Shown one piece after another: positions 36,183 to 44,374 of a stretch of 64,000 nucleotides of DNA. The stretch's first letter is position 1. Each line of letters opens with the position of its first letter. The notes below the pieces were generated by a model. That model ran no database searches and had not been told where the DNA came from. It worked only from the letters and a program-made list of their open reading frames with translations. The stretch covers positions 186,001 through 250,000 of the forward strand of contig NZ_SUMB01000012.1 in NCBI RefSeq assembly GCF_005048155.1. Reading direction: 5' to 3'. Position numbers and translations under genes: made by a program. The DNA is from Streptomyces piniterrae. GTDB taxonomy: Bacteria > Actinomycetota > Actinomycetes > Streptomycetales > Streptomycetaceae.

Positions 36183-36494
36183 CTACCGTTCGATCACCCG
36201 GTAGGAGAGTGTGTAGTAGGCGTCGTCCTCGGTGAACTTCATCTCGCCGTAGTCGCCGAGCACGATCTGCTCGCCGAGGAGGTCGTCGTCATCGGTGCTG
36301 TCGTACTCATACATGCGGACGGTCGCGACGTCGCCCTGGTACGTGAAGGTCTGGTCGATGTCGCGCTTGTTGTCGTCCTCGCTGATGCTGGTCGAGTAGA
36401 CCTGGTCACCATTGATCGTGATGTAGATGTCGTCCTCACCATTCCAGTCCTCCTGCTTGACGCATTCGAGCCGGACGAACTTCACGACACCCAT
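36183..36494 (-). CDS. small acidic hypothetical protein, C2/beta-sandwich-like
   Basis: 103 aa; ATG 36494 has GAGGGGG eight bases upstream. The sequence is strongly acidic: QEDWNGEDDIYITINGDQVY, SEDDNKRDIDQ and YEYDSTDDDDLLGE. The spacing of aspartate clusters between predicted strands recalls C2-like or calcium-binding beta sandwiches, but I do not recognise the family with certainty. No signal peptide. The adjacent transposase remnant ends 70 bases away. Confidence 0.65.
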   Translation of the reverse strand: MGVVKFVRLECVKQEDWNGEDDIYITINGDQVYSTSISEDDNKRDIDQTFTYQGDVATVRMYEYDSTDDDDLLGEQIVLGDYGEMKFTEDDAYYTLSYRVIER

Positions 36495-36640
36495 AGGTGT
36501 TTCCCCCTCATGGCTGGTGGTGCGACCTTGTGAGAGTGATCCTTCCTGCCGGAGATCAACGGACACTAAACGACGGTGTCGAGGGCGAGTGCGGGCCGAT
36601 TCCAGGGACTCACACCCTGCCGGCGGGTTCGGACCGCCGG

Positions 36641-38206
36641 TCAGCGGGTGCCGGGGCAGCGGATGTCGCGACGGGGGAGTGCGCCGTCGACCAGCCAGGC
36701 GGTGGCGACGGCGCTCGCGCAGCGGTTCGGGGTGAAGCCGTAGACGCCGTGCCCGCCCTGCTCCACGCCGGCCAGCGCGGCTCGGCGGCCGAGGGCACGG
36801 CGCGTGGCCTGAGCCCCGATGTACGGCGTGGCCGGGTCGCGGAGGTTCTGCAGCAGCAGAATGTTGCGCGGCCCGCGGCCCGTGATCTTCGCCGGCGCTT
36901 CGCGGGGCCGGTAGGGCCAGAAGGCGCACGGGAAGATGTCGCTGCTCATGGGCCCGCTCACCGGATAGCGCCGGGAGTCTTCGCGTAGCGAGCGCCGATA
37001 CGGAGCCACGCTGCGCGGCCAGCTTCGGTCGTCCTGGCACATGGTGGCCGCCGCGCTGGGCTGGACGAGCTGGTTGAACACGGGATCCAGCGCCTTGGCG
37101 TACAGCGCGTCCAGCGGAGTTCTGACCCGCTCGGCGGACGGTGCGCCGGGCGCATGGGCCAGGAACTGCCAGAGCAGTGCCAGATTGCGGAAGTCGCTGT
37201 CCGAGTACAGCCCCTGCAAGGTGAGTTGACGCAGCACCGTGCCGCTCACCTTGTGCCGGCCGACGACGACCGGGTGCCGGTCGAGCCGGTGAATGAGAGT
37301 GAACAGGATCCGTCCCACTCGCCCGGTGTCCCGGCCCAGGTGGTACGTGGCGTCATGCGTGGCGAGGTAGTGGGTGAAGTCCGGGTAGCGCTGCTCGGAT
37401 CCCAGGCCGAGGAGCCGGAAGCGTCGCCGCCACGTGGCGGAGGTGTCCACCACACTGTCGAGGATCAACCGCTCGGTGCGACGCGGGAACATCTGCGCGT
37501 AGACGGCGCCCAGATAGCTCCCGTAGGAGACCCCGTAGTAGGAGATCCGCCGCTCTTTCAGCGCCGCCCGGATGCGGTCCATGTCGCGGGCGTTGTTCTT
37601 CGTGTACATCGTCGGTACCAGCGGTCCGGCGTGCCGGGCGCACGACCGGCCGACGCTCCGCTGCAGTTCGGCGGTGGCGGAGAACGGCTTGCCGTACAGC
37701 GGCGGAGCCAGCGGCAGATTGTCCAACTGGTGGACCGAGAGATGGCACGAGACACCCGAACTGGCGGCCAGCCCTCGGGTGTCGAAGCCGATCAGGTCGT
37801 AGTGAGCCCGAACGGAAGCGGGCACCGTCGCGCTCCACCACACAGGCATCGCCACCCCCGGTCCGCCGGGGCCACCGGGATTGAGCAGCAGTACGCCGCG
37901 CCGATGCCGCGGGTCGGACGCCCGGAGACGGGAGACCGTCAGTTTGACCCGCGGGCCTTCGGGACGGGCGTAGTCCACCGGCACCTGGACGGAGGCGCAG
38001 CGCAGGGGCGAGTCATGGGGGACCGACTTGGTGGGGGGACAGACATGCCAGGTCAGCGGTCCGGACCCGCCGGGCCAAGCCACCGGGACGGCCGAGGGTG
38101 CAGCCGGACCACTTGCCATGAGGGCCACGACGGTCAACGCGGTGGCCGCGACGCGCATCGCCCGTGGTGTCCTGGAACGTGAACGGATGGCAGCAGGAAG
38201 CGGCAC
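36641..38206 (-). CDS. secreted alpha/beta hydrolase, TAP/tripeptidyl aminopeptidase type
   Basis: 521 aa from GTG 38206, which has GGAGGG directly before it; TTG 38230 and ATG 38158 are alternatives. A signal peptide follows (RVAATALTVVALMASGPAAP). Features of the family: LLLNPGGPGGPG (oxyanion), FDTRGLAASSGVSC, the nucleophile elbow YYGVSYGSYLG, and a TAP-like C-terminal domain with NILLLQNLRDPATPYIGAQA, then the histidine in VEQGGHGVYG. It cleaves peptides or esters outside the cell. Three 23-bp tandem repeats lie 136-205 bases upstream. Confidence 0.87.
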   Translation of the reverse strand: MPLPAAIRSRSRTPRAMRVAATALTVVALMASGPAAPSAVPVAWPGGSGPLTWHVCPPTKSVPHDSPLRCASVQVPVDYARPEGPRVKLTVSRLRASDPRHRRGVLLLNPGGPGGPGVAMPVWWSATVPASVRAHYDLIGFDTRGLAASSGVSCHLSVHQLDNLPLAPPLYGKPFSATAELQRSVGRSCARHAGPLVPTMYTKNNARDMDRIRAALKERRISYYGVSYGSYLGAVYAQMFPRRTERLILDSVVDTSATWRRRFRLLGLGSEQRYPDFTHYLATHDATYHLGRDTGRVGRILFTLIHRLDRHPVVVGRHKVSGTVLRQLTLQGLYSDSDFRNLALLWQFLAHAPGAPSAERVRTPLDALYAKALDPVFNQLVQPSAAATMCQDDRSWPRSVAPYRRSLREDSRRYPVSGPMSSDIFPCAFWPYRPREAPAKITGRGPRNILLLQNLRDPATPYIGAQATRRALGRRAALAGVEQGGHGVYGFTPNRCASAVATAWLVDGALPRRDIRCPGTR

Positions 38207-38341
38207 GAACCCTCCAACGGCGGTCGGCAACGACGGTCGGCGGAACCGGCCGACGACCCGGCCTCATGCCGGCGTGCTCACCGGCACGTCGCCCACCCTG
38301 AGGCCGGTCGACGCCACGCCGCGAAACGCGCCCGGCGGACG

Positions 38342-38410
38342 TGGCACAGGAACACCCGTTGAGCTGGCACAAGAACACCCATTCAGCTGGGACAACAACA
38401 CCCATTGAGC
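38342..38410. repeat. three tandem 23-bp repeats
   Basis: Copies at 38342-38364, 38365-38387 and 38388-38410, sharing TGGCACA-GAACACCC-TTGAGC with a few substitutions. The 23-bp period is close to two helical turns. They lie between the sortase terminator and the hydrolase promoter region, so could be regulatory for the minus-strand hydrolase gene. Confidence 0.8.
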
Positions 38411-38430
38411 GCAGAGCGCAGAGCGCGGCT

Positions 38431-38473
38431 GCCGCTGCTGGGGCCGGCTTCAGCAGCCGGCCCCAGCAGCGGC
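38431..38473 (-). terminator. very strong hairpin terminator after the sortase gene
   Basis: Perfect 19-base arms, GCCGCTGCTGGGGCCGGCT (38431-38449) and its complement (38455-38473), with loop TCAGC. It begins nine bases past the sortase stop on the minus strand and is stable enough to stop transcription in both directions. Confidence 0.85.
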
Positions 38474-38481
38474 GGGCGATG

Positions 38482-39144
38482 CTATTCCGCCGCCCCGGCC
38501 AGCTTGGCGAACACCACCACATTGTCCGGGTAGTAGTGCTGCGATGCGTCGTACTGACCACCGCAGGTGATCAGACGCAGGCCCGCGTAGTCGACGTTCT
38601 TGTACACCTCGATGGTGGGAAACTTGTTCTTCGGGTACTGGGCGACACGGCTGACGGTGAACTTCTGGGACTTCCCGTCCGTCCGCGCGACCTCGATCGC
38701 GTCACCGGCCTTCAACGAGGACAGCCTATGGAACACCGCCGGTTTCCCGTTCCAGCTGACATGACCCGCGATGACGGCCGGGCCCTTCTCGCCGGGCGCC
38801 GGGCCGGGCGTGTACCAGCCCGCCTTCCCGGGGTCGGCGGGCGTCTCCATCGCGCCGTCCTTCTTCCGACCCAGGGGCACCAGGCTGGAAGAGATGTCGA
38901 GCGACGGAACGGAGATCTTCTGTGGCGCCGCTCCCTGCGAACCCCCCGTCTCCCGCCCACCGCCCTGACCACTCTCAGCTCCCGTTCCCGTTCCCGTTCC
39001 GGGGGCGCCCTGGGCTCCCTGCGCGGGCGGCTGCTCGACGGGCGCTGCCTGCGACGCCGACTCCTGGCCTCCGCATCCGCTGACCAGCACCAACGCCGCG
39101 GCGGCGGCAAAGCATCCGGCTACGCGCTTGATCCGGGCCCTCAC
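38482..39144 (-). CDS. class F-type sortase with lipoprotein-like signal
   Basis: 220 aa from GTG 39144. N-terminus: VRARIKRVAG, a hydrophobic stretch and the possible lipobox VSGC, then a long Gln/Gly/Ala linker. The sortase barrel starts near residue 85 (ISVPSLDISSSLVPLG), with the catalytic His in IAGHVSWNG and Cys in LRLITCGG. The arginine usually found shortly before the last strand is not obvious (HYYPDNVVVF). It should transpeptidate or cleave a sorting signal at the membrane surface. Its start overlaps the stop of the CHRD gene (GTGA), so the two products probably form an enzyme-substrate pair. Confidence 0.82.
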   Translation of the reverse strand: MRARIKRVAGCFAAAAALVLVSGCGGQESASQAAPVEQPPAQGAQGAPGTGTGTGAESGQGGGRETGGSQGAAPQKISVPSLDISSSLVPLGRKKDGAMETPADPGKAGWYTPGPAPGEKGPAVIAGHVSWNGKPAVFHRLSSLKAGDAIEVARTDGKSQKFTVSRVAQYPKNKFPTIEVYKNVDYAGLRLITCGGQYDASQHYYPDNVVVFAKLAGAAE

Positions 39145-39953
39145 GCGGCGCTCCGTCCGGCCGCCTCGACACCGGCGGCCGAGCGCTTCCTGCGGCCCAG
39201 CAGCACCGCCCCGGCGGTCGCTACGACGGCAAGCGCGCCGGTGGCCACCAGGGCCCCGGGCACCTCGTCGCTCGCGGCCGTTCCGCCACCCGTCTCCACG
39301 CCACCCACCGGAACGGATCCGACCGCCGCCCCCTCGACAATCCCGCAGACCGCGGGCGCGGTGGCCTCCTGAGGCAACGTCGGGTCGAGCTCGCTCTTCC
39401 CCACGCCGAAGTCGTACTTCTTGTTGCCGTTCGGGTCGATACCGTGCTGCACCACATGAAGGTCCTTGATGTGATCGACCACGTCCTGGGACACGGGGAT
39501 GGTCCGCTCGTAGGAGAGTTTCCCCTGGGCGTCCGCCTTGGGCATGCGGTCGACGGCTAGCCCGCTCTCCGCGCTGGTGTCGCCATCGGTGGTGAGCGAG
39601 ATGTTGATATCGCCGTAATGCACCGTGGCCTCGGTGTTGTTGATGATCCCGTCGCCGTCCGTGTCGGCGCTCTCGTCCGGGCACTGGAAGTCGTGCCCAT
39701 CGGTGGAGCCGTGGATGTGCTGTGCGTGCGGCTGGCCCGGCACGAGCCCCTCCGACTCGATCTTCACGGTCAGCTTGTTGCCACTGAGACTGAGCAACGC
39801 CGTGCCCTTGCCCTGCGAGTCGTTCAGCTGGTCCAGGTTGATCTGATACGCCTTCTCCCCGGCAGCAGTGGCCGGAGCGGCGGCACCCACGAGGGCCAGG
39901 GCGGCAGGCAGAACAAGGAGGGCGGCGAGGCGGGCGGTGCGCTGGGTTGTCAC
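39141..39953 (-). CDS. secreted CHRD-domain protein with sorting-signal-like C-terminus
   Basis: 270 aa from GTG 39953 (AAGGGA upstream). Signal peptide ends ATAAG near residue 32. The CHRD-like domain has YQINLDQLNDSQGKGTALLS and QPHAQHIHGSTDGHDF, with an acidic calcium-type loop ADTDGDGIINNTEA. The C-terminus carries LVATG, a hydrophobic run and RRKR, which resembles an LPXTG/LAXTG sorting signal with V and A at the variable places. The coupled sortase gene supports surface attachment. Domain function is unknown (found in chordin and bacterial surface proteins). Confidence 0.78.
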   Translation of the reverse strand: MTTQRTARLAALLVLPAALALVGAAAPATAAGEKAYQINLDQLNDSQGKGTALLSLSGNKLTVKIESEGLVPGQPHAQHIHGSTDGHDFQCPDESADTDGDGIINNTEATVHYGDINISLTTDGDTSAESGLAVDRMPKADAQGKLSYERTIPVSQDVVDHIKDLHVVQHGIDPNGNKKYDFGVGKSELDPTLPQEATAPAVCGIVEGAAVGSVPVGGVETGGGTAASDEVPGALVATGALAVVATAGAVLLGRRKRSAAGVEAAGRSAA

Positions 39954-40171
39954 GGTCGTTCGTTCCCTTCCGGCGGTGTCCCGTCTGGGATCGCCGTGGT
40001 CTCGTCCGGACGGCCCGTACAACGATGCTTCTCACGGCTGGGGTGACCGTGCGATGTTGCCGGGCGCAAGTAGCCCGTAGTACGACGCCCACCGACGACG
40101 TGTTCAGCGCCCTGCCCGATGTAGCGCCTTGTCTAAAAACGAAGGATTCCCTTGACAGCTGCGTCTCTCGT

Positions 40172-40926
40172 ATGTGGCACCGGAGCTGTGGCACGGGGTC
40201 TACATGGGTCGCTGACTCACCCACGACCATCGACTATGGACGATTCGCCGAGCGGCTGACTGCTCCGTGGCCGCAGCGGCGGCAACTCGTGGCGGAGCTC
40301 CAACGGGAGTTCGGCTACGACGGTGCCGTCGGGAGCGCGAACACGAAGCCGGCGGTCACCGGAGTCCCGGAGGCGCTCACCGCCTGGATGGCCTCGCCGG
40401 TCAACTCGTTCCTCGTCGACCGCCAGTTGTACGAGACCATCCTGACGTGGCCGCCGCAGCAGGCCGGCGAGCACCGCGTCTTCATGACCGAGTACGAAGG
40501 ATGCTGCGCATGGGGCTACCGGACGGCCGACGCCCACCTGCCGGATCCCTCCGTATGGCTCGGGCCCGCCCCGGACGAGGAGGACGGGCCCTGGGAACTG
40601 CTCGGCCACTCCGTCACCGAGTGGCTGGTGCAGATGACGCTGCTGCGTGTGGTGCCGGAGTACGCGTTCAACGGGTGCGTGCGGACCTTCGGTACCGACG
40701 AGGAAGTGCAGGGCCGCGCAGTACGTTCGGCCCTTCAGGAGCTGGGACTCTCGCCATGGTCTGGATGTCCGAGCACGACTCGTGGGAATGCGGCGACCTG
40801 GAGATCTACGGCCGAACGGAGAACGCGGTCCGGGAGGCCGCTGACCGTCTGGAGACCACGCTCGATCACGGCGAGATCAGGGCGCCACGGCGGGGCGCGT
40901 TGCAGAACCGGATCAGCACCCCCTGA
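40172..40926 (+). pseudogene. SUKH/SMI1-like protein, frameshifted
   Basis: The first part in one frame (ATG 40172 to about 40755) reads DYGRFAERLTAPWPQRRQLV, EFGYDGAVG and a middle with WELLGHSVTEWLVQMTLLRV. The second part in another frame (about 40757-40926) continues MVWMSEHDSWECGDLEIYGR then TENAVREAADRLETTL. Neither ending is complete alone, so one base was gained or lost near 40750. Joined, the protein has an SMI1/KNR4-like layout, the family of many contact-toxin immunity proteins. Family assignment is moderate. It could be a true frameshift or a sequencing error. Confidence 0.6.
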
Positions 40927-40940
40927 TCACGCCGGGGTTG

Positions 40941-41498
40941 TCAGAGTCCGCTGGTGTCGAGGTCCAAGCCGAATGGCTCCGGGATGTGGAGCGTGGTGCC
41001 GTAGGGGTGGGGGCCCTCGGCGCGGGTGTAGCCGAGCTCGCCGGGCTCGGAGTAGAGGGTGACCGACCGTTCCTGGCGATCGACCAGGAGGTAGAGGGGC
41101 GCACCGTACTCGGCGTACCGCTTGCGCTTCACCACACGGTCGGTGTCGGCGTTGGACTCGCTGGTGACCTCGACGACGAGCAGAGTGTCGGCCGGAAGAA
41201 GGGCACCGGCCCCTTTCGCCGCCGCGGCCGGCACTACGGCGATGTCGGGGATATACCAGTTGGAGGAGCCGGGGAGGTCAAGGTTGCCGCTGCCGGTGAC
41301 GCAGTCGAGCTCGCGTGCACGTGCGCGGATCTGGTCGCGGATGGTTTCCGCGGTCGCTTCGTGGTCCCAGGTTGGTGACACGGGTTCGATGACCCCTTCG
41401 ACGATCTGGGCCCGGTCGCCCTTGATGTGCTGGATGGCGAATTTGAGGGCGCGCTCGGGGTCGACACCGGCGTTGTAGTCGGACGGCGCTTCGGTCAT
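40941..41498 (-). CDS. Uma2 family (DUF820) restriction-endonuclease-like protein
   Basis: 185 aa, whole-length match to the Uma2 family: RAQIVEGVIEPVSPTWDHEA, then YIPDIAVVPAAAAKG (catalytic Asp) and TLLVVEVTSESNADTDRVVK followed by KRKRYAEYGAPLYLLVD. The D...ExxxK-type arrangement (PDIAVV, VEVTSES, KRKRYAEY) is intact. Members are nuclease folds of largely unknown biology, multi-copy in actinomycetes. The stop is 15 bases from the frameshifted gene converging on it. Confidence 0.87.
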   Translation of the reverse strand: MTEAPSDYNAGVDPERALKFAIQHIKGDRAQIVEGVIEPVSPTWDHEATAETIRDQIRARARELDCVTGSGNLDLPGSSNWYIPDIAVVPAAAAKGAGALLPADTLLVVEVTSESNADTDRVVKRKRYAEYGAPLYLLVDRQERSVTLYSEPGELGYTRAEGPHPYGTTLHIPEPFGLDLDTSGL

Positions 41499-41721
41499 CG
41501 GGGGCGTCCTTCGAGGCAGCTCTGATCGGGGCTGGTCGGTGGTTCTCTGTCGGTGGTTCTCTGGTGGGTCTGGTTCGGTGGTTCCAACTTAGCGTCGCGC
41601 CGATGGTGGGCGGACCGATATGGGCCGCGGGTCGCTCGTGTGGGGCTACGCGGTGGTGGTCTCCCCGCCGTCCTCACCACGCCGTGATCAGAGCCGTGCC
41701 GCGAGGCTTTAGAGTGCTCGG

Positions 41722-42213
41722 GTGAGCAGTGGGATATCGCGTAAGCAGGGCAACGGCCGCCAGGGAGAACCGAAGCCGGCATGGGGTTGGCGGGTCGTGG
41801 GGCTCCTGATCGGATTCGCGCTCGCCCTCATCGGTGTCGGCGGGGTCATCGTCAACGGTATCCAGGGTGTGCAGGCTACCGGCCTCGTCGGCACCCGCGG
41901 CACGTTCACAGTGGACTATTGCTCCGACACCAACCCCAGCGGCAAGAACTCCGACTACGAGTGCCGTGGCACCTTCGCTGCTCCCGCTGAGGACGGCGGC
42001 GACCGATGGCGGGGCACGCTCGAGAACGCGGAAGACTACCCGACCGGCGAGAACCTCGACGTCGTCGAGGGCTGGGTGGGCAGCAGCAAGAACTTCCGGG
42101 AGACCGGCGTCGGGGCGACCCTGGGCTCCGTGATGTGGCTGTGCTTCGCCCTCATCAGCCTGGCGATGGGAGTCGCCCAGCTCAGAAAATGGGCGAGGAG
42201 CTTCAAGAAGTAG
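41722..42213 (+). CDS. membrane protein with two helices and an extracytoplasmic loop
   Basis: 163 aa from GTG 41722. Helix 1 at about 22-45 (VVGLLIGFALALIGVGGVIV), a soluble loop of about 80 residues with two cysteines (DYCSDTNP and YECRGTF) probably disulfide-linked outside the cell, and helix 2 at about 133-155 (SVMWLCFALISLAMGVAQ). The family is not recognised; many Streptomyces genomes have similar short proteins. It precedes another membrane-anchored gene by 87 bases. Confidence 0.7.
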   Translation: MSSGISRKQGNGRQGEPKPAWGWRVVGLLIGFALALIGVGGVIVNGIQGVQATGLVGTRGTFTVDYCSDTNPSGKNSDYECRGTFAAPAEDGGDRWRGTLENAEDYPTGENLDVVEGWVGSSKNFRETGVGATLGSVMWLCFALISLAMGVAQLRKWARSFKK

Positions 42214-42300
42214 ACAGCACTTGCGGGCGGTTCAACGGCTCCAACACCTCCATAAATTCAAGTCGACACACGCGACGCGACCCACGCGTACAGGAGAAAC

Positions 42301-42867
42301 GTGGCAGCCTTCTGGGAAGCACTCACACCAACTGCCGTCGGTGCCGCCGCCACCGTCTTGGGTGTCTACATGGGCGCCGTCGTCGGTCGGCGCAACCAGG
42401 ACCGCCAGTGGATACGTGACAAGAAGACAGCCGCGTACGAGACCTTCCTGCAGGAGTTCACAGCAGTCGAGATCGAACTACGACAGGCGTACCTGGACGA
42501 TCGCCTGCCCGAGGTCCGCTGGGAGCGATTCAACGCGGCCCTGGTGTCCGTCAGTCTCCTCGCGGATCGTGACGTCGGGCCGGCTGCCGCCCGCCTCGCC
42601 GATCTCATCGAACGGTTCACCCTCGTCTTCGACGGGCGGGCCAGGGCGCTGGAGGAGCTCAGGAACATACACAGCGGCCTCGTTCAGGCACAGATGAACT
42701 TCGTCAACGCCGCACGCCGGTCGCTCGACCCGTCCCACGGTGATTTCGACTGGCAGCTCGGCGGGCCGTCGCCCTGGTACGGGATCGAGCATTTCCACGG
42801 CCAGGAGGACGAGGCAGGTACGAGTGAGCCGCTGGGCGGTCCTCAGCCCCGGCCCTCCAGCAACTGA
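42301..42867 (+). CDS. membrane-anchored hypothetical protein
   Basis: 188 aa from GTG 42301 with GGAGAAAC upstream. One N-terminal membrane helix (about 10-28, TAVGAAATVLGVYMGAVVG) is followed by a helical cytosolic domain: NQDRQWIRDKKTAAYETFLQ, DVGPAAARLADLIERFTL and EELRNIHSGLVQAQMNF. The C-terminus is Gly/Pro-rich. Its layout resembles small proteins with a helical hairpin facing the cytosol; the function is unknown. Its 3' end overlaps the opposite-strand frame at 42843 by 25 bases. Confidence 0.65.
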   Translation: MAAFWEALTPTAVGAAATVLGVYMGAVVGRRNQDRQWIRDKKTAAYETFLQEFTAVEIELRQAYLDDRLPEVRWERFNAALVSVSLLADRDVGPAAARLADLIERFTLVFDGRARALEELRNIHSGLVQAQMNFVNAARRSLDPSHGDFDWQLGGPSPWYGIEHFHGQEDEAGTSEPLGGPQPRPSSN

Positions 42868-43145
42868 GAGCCCGGGCCCGGGCCCAGGCGTATCTCGGCG
42901 AGTTCTCGCTCGGTCAGCACCTGGTCTCGCAACCTGTGGAAGCCGTCCAACGCATCCTCGTCATGGACGGTACCGAGGGCCTCGTGCAGAGCCTCCTTTA
43001 TTTTCGGTAGGTCGCGTGCCCAGTCTCGTACGTGCCAGTGGATCATCTCGTCGAGGAAGCGGCATGACGGTCCCAGGGCCCCTTCATCACGAACGATGAC
43101 CTGTCGGCCGGCCCGGACACGTTCAAAGCTCCAGAGCAGGGTGAA
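42843..43145 (-). pseudogene. remnant of an unrecognised gene
   Basis: Open in one frame from a TAA at 43148-43146 to 42843. It reads SFERVRAGRQVIVRDEGALG then PSCRFLDEMIHWHVRDWARDLP and RDQVLTERELAEIRLG. The protein-like part lacks a start codon before ATG 43046, which is inside the conserved-looking part. It is probably the end of a longer gene that lost its 5' part. From 43146 to 43510 other fragments look protein-like (GHVQAARDALGTLVRYRDQ) but are in another frame. Confidence 0.4.
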
Positions 43146-43738
43146 TTAGGCGGAGCGCGCCGCAACAGGATCACTTGCCTGGTCGCGGTATCGGACGAGG
43201 GTGCCCAGAGCATCACGTGCGGCCTGTACGTGCCCGGATGTGAGGTCACCGCCCCCACGGACACAAGCCGAGCCAACGCGCTCATCACGGTAGAGACCTG
43301 CGTGTTCCGTCGTGCGGATCTCCGGTCTCGATGGCGCAGCAGTGCGGCTGCGGGCGTGGTACGGCACCTGCGTCGACCAGGCCCCAGCAGCGGCGCCGAT
43401 CCGCAGGGGATGGCACCCACCGCAGTCCCAGGGCATAGCGCGTTGCCGGGCGTGATCATGTCGGGGTAACGTAACGCCGGTCTTTCGTACGTTTTTCAGC
43501 GTATTGAAGGCCGATATCATGACTACGTGGACACGTCCACAAAAGGTAACGGACACGCATGCGAGGCGTAACTACCCCCGTAGCAGCGGGCGTTGCGGTG
43601 CCAGGGACTTCAGCGTCCCGGCCCGTACGCCCCTCGGCACGGCGGGGCGGCTGACCACCGCCGAGTACCTGCCGGAGCCGGCAGGGGAGCTAGCCGCGTC
43701 GCCGCGGTCCGGTATTGGACCCTAGAAGGGGGAACACG
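43146..43738. other. decayed or non-coding stretch before the first lectin gene
   Basis: About 590 bases with no complete gene. A perfect short palindrome, GTGGAC-AC-GTCCAC, lies at 43527-43540, in an AT-richer patch that may hold a promoter. The stretch after 43560 is GC-rich and ends with AGAAGGGGG before the lectin ATG. Confidence 0.35.
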
Positions 43739-44185
43739 ATGAGGAAGCGCCTGATAGGTACGTTCGCGGCCGGGGCGGTCCTTGCTCCGGCGCTGATGAT
43801 CGCCGGCTCGGGGCAGGCGTTCGCCGCCAGCAAGACCGTGCAGTGGAAGAACACGGGCAACGGCAAGTGCCTGGTGTCCAACGGCTACTGGGTGGGCGTC
43901 GGCAGCTGCAACGCTCCGACGAGGAAGTGGCAGGAGACGAAGCAGTCCGACGGAACCTACGTCCTCAAGAGCGCTGACCACGGATGGTGCCTCGACAGCA
44001 AGCAGGACGGCACCGTGTACGCCCGCTCCTGCAACGGCGGTAAGAACCAGAAGTGGGTCGAGAGCAAGGACTCCTTCGGCTGGCGCCTGCAGAACAAGGC
44101 CACTGGGCTGACTCTCGGCGGCTACGACAACGGACAGGCTTACGCGTCGTTCGACGGCGGCCTCAAGCGCCAGCGCTGGAGCTGA
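43739..44185 (+). CDS. secreted RICIN-type lectin
   Basis: 148 aa from ATG 43739, with AGAAGGGGG upstream. Signal peptide ends near AFAAS (residue 30). The mature part is one beta-trefoil domain with the three repeats marked by RKWQET, NQKWVES and RQRWS; conserved cysteine pairs CLVSN/SCNAP, CLDSK/SCNGG support internal disulfides. It binds galactose-type or other sugars outside the cell, and no catalytic domain is attached. A terminator with perfect arms lies at 44270-44310. Confidence 0.85.
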   Translation: MRKRLIGTFAAGAVLAPALMIAGSGQAFAASKTVQWKNTGNGKCLVSNGYWVGVGSCNAPTRKWQETKQSDGTYVLKSADHGWCLDSKQDGTVYARSCNGGKNQKWVESKDSFGWRLQNKATGLTLGGYDNGQAYASFDGGLKRQRWS

Positions 44186-44269
44186 TTCCGGCCCGAGCCG
44201 CGATCCCTGCCCTGATTCCGGTCCGATTCCTGGACTGATTCTCGGCCTGATTCCTGGGCCGAATCCCGG

Positions 44270-44310
44270 GGCCGGTCCGCTCGCCGTCAGAAGGCGGATG
44301 CGGACCGGCC
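44270..44310 (+). terminator. hairpin terminator after the lectin gene
   Basis: GGCCGGTCCG (44270-44279) pairs with CGGACCGGCC (44301-44310); an inner CGCC/GGCG stem extends it, followed by TTTGCGC. The DNA between the stop codon (44185) and the hairpin consists of degenerate GATTCC-type repeats. Confidence 0.75.
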
Positions 44311-44374
44311 TTTGCGCTCGTAGGTGTCCCTACTCGTAGGTGTTCCTAAGCGTTTCTAGGCGTCCCTATGCGCC

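Noticed and set aside
38342-38410. Tandem 23-bp repeats considered as a CRISPR array
   Set aside because: Copies are directly adjacent without unique spacers, degenerate, and no cas gene is in the window.
38482-40230. One 582-codon frame that joins the sortase with upstream sequence
   Set aside because: The upstream half is the wrong frame over the CHRD gene, which has its own signal peptide and overlap. The sortase starts at GTG 39144.
44186-44269. GATTCC-type degenerate repeats after the lectin gene
   Set aside because: Units vary in length and sequence and are best read as degenerate trailing sequence before the terminator.
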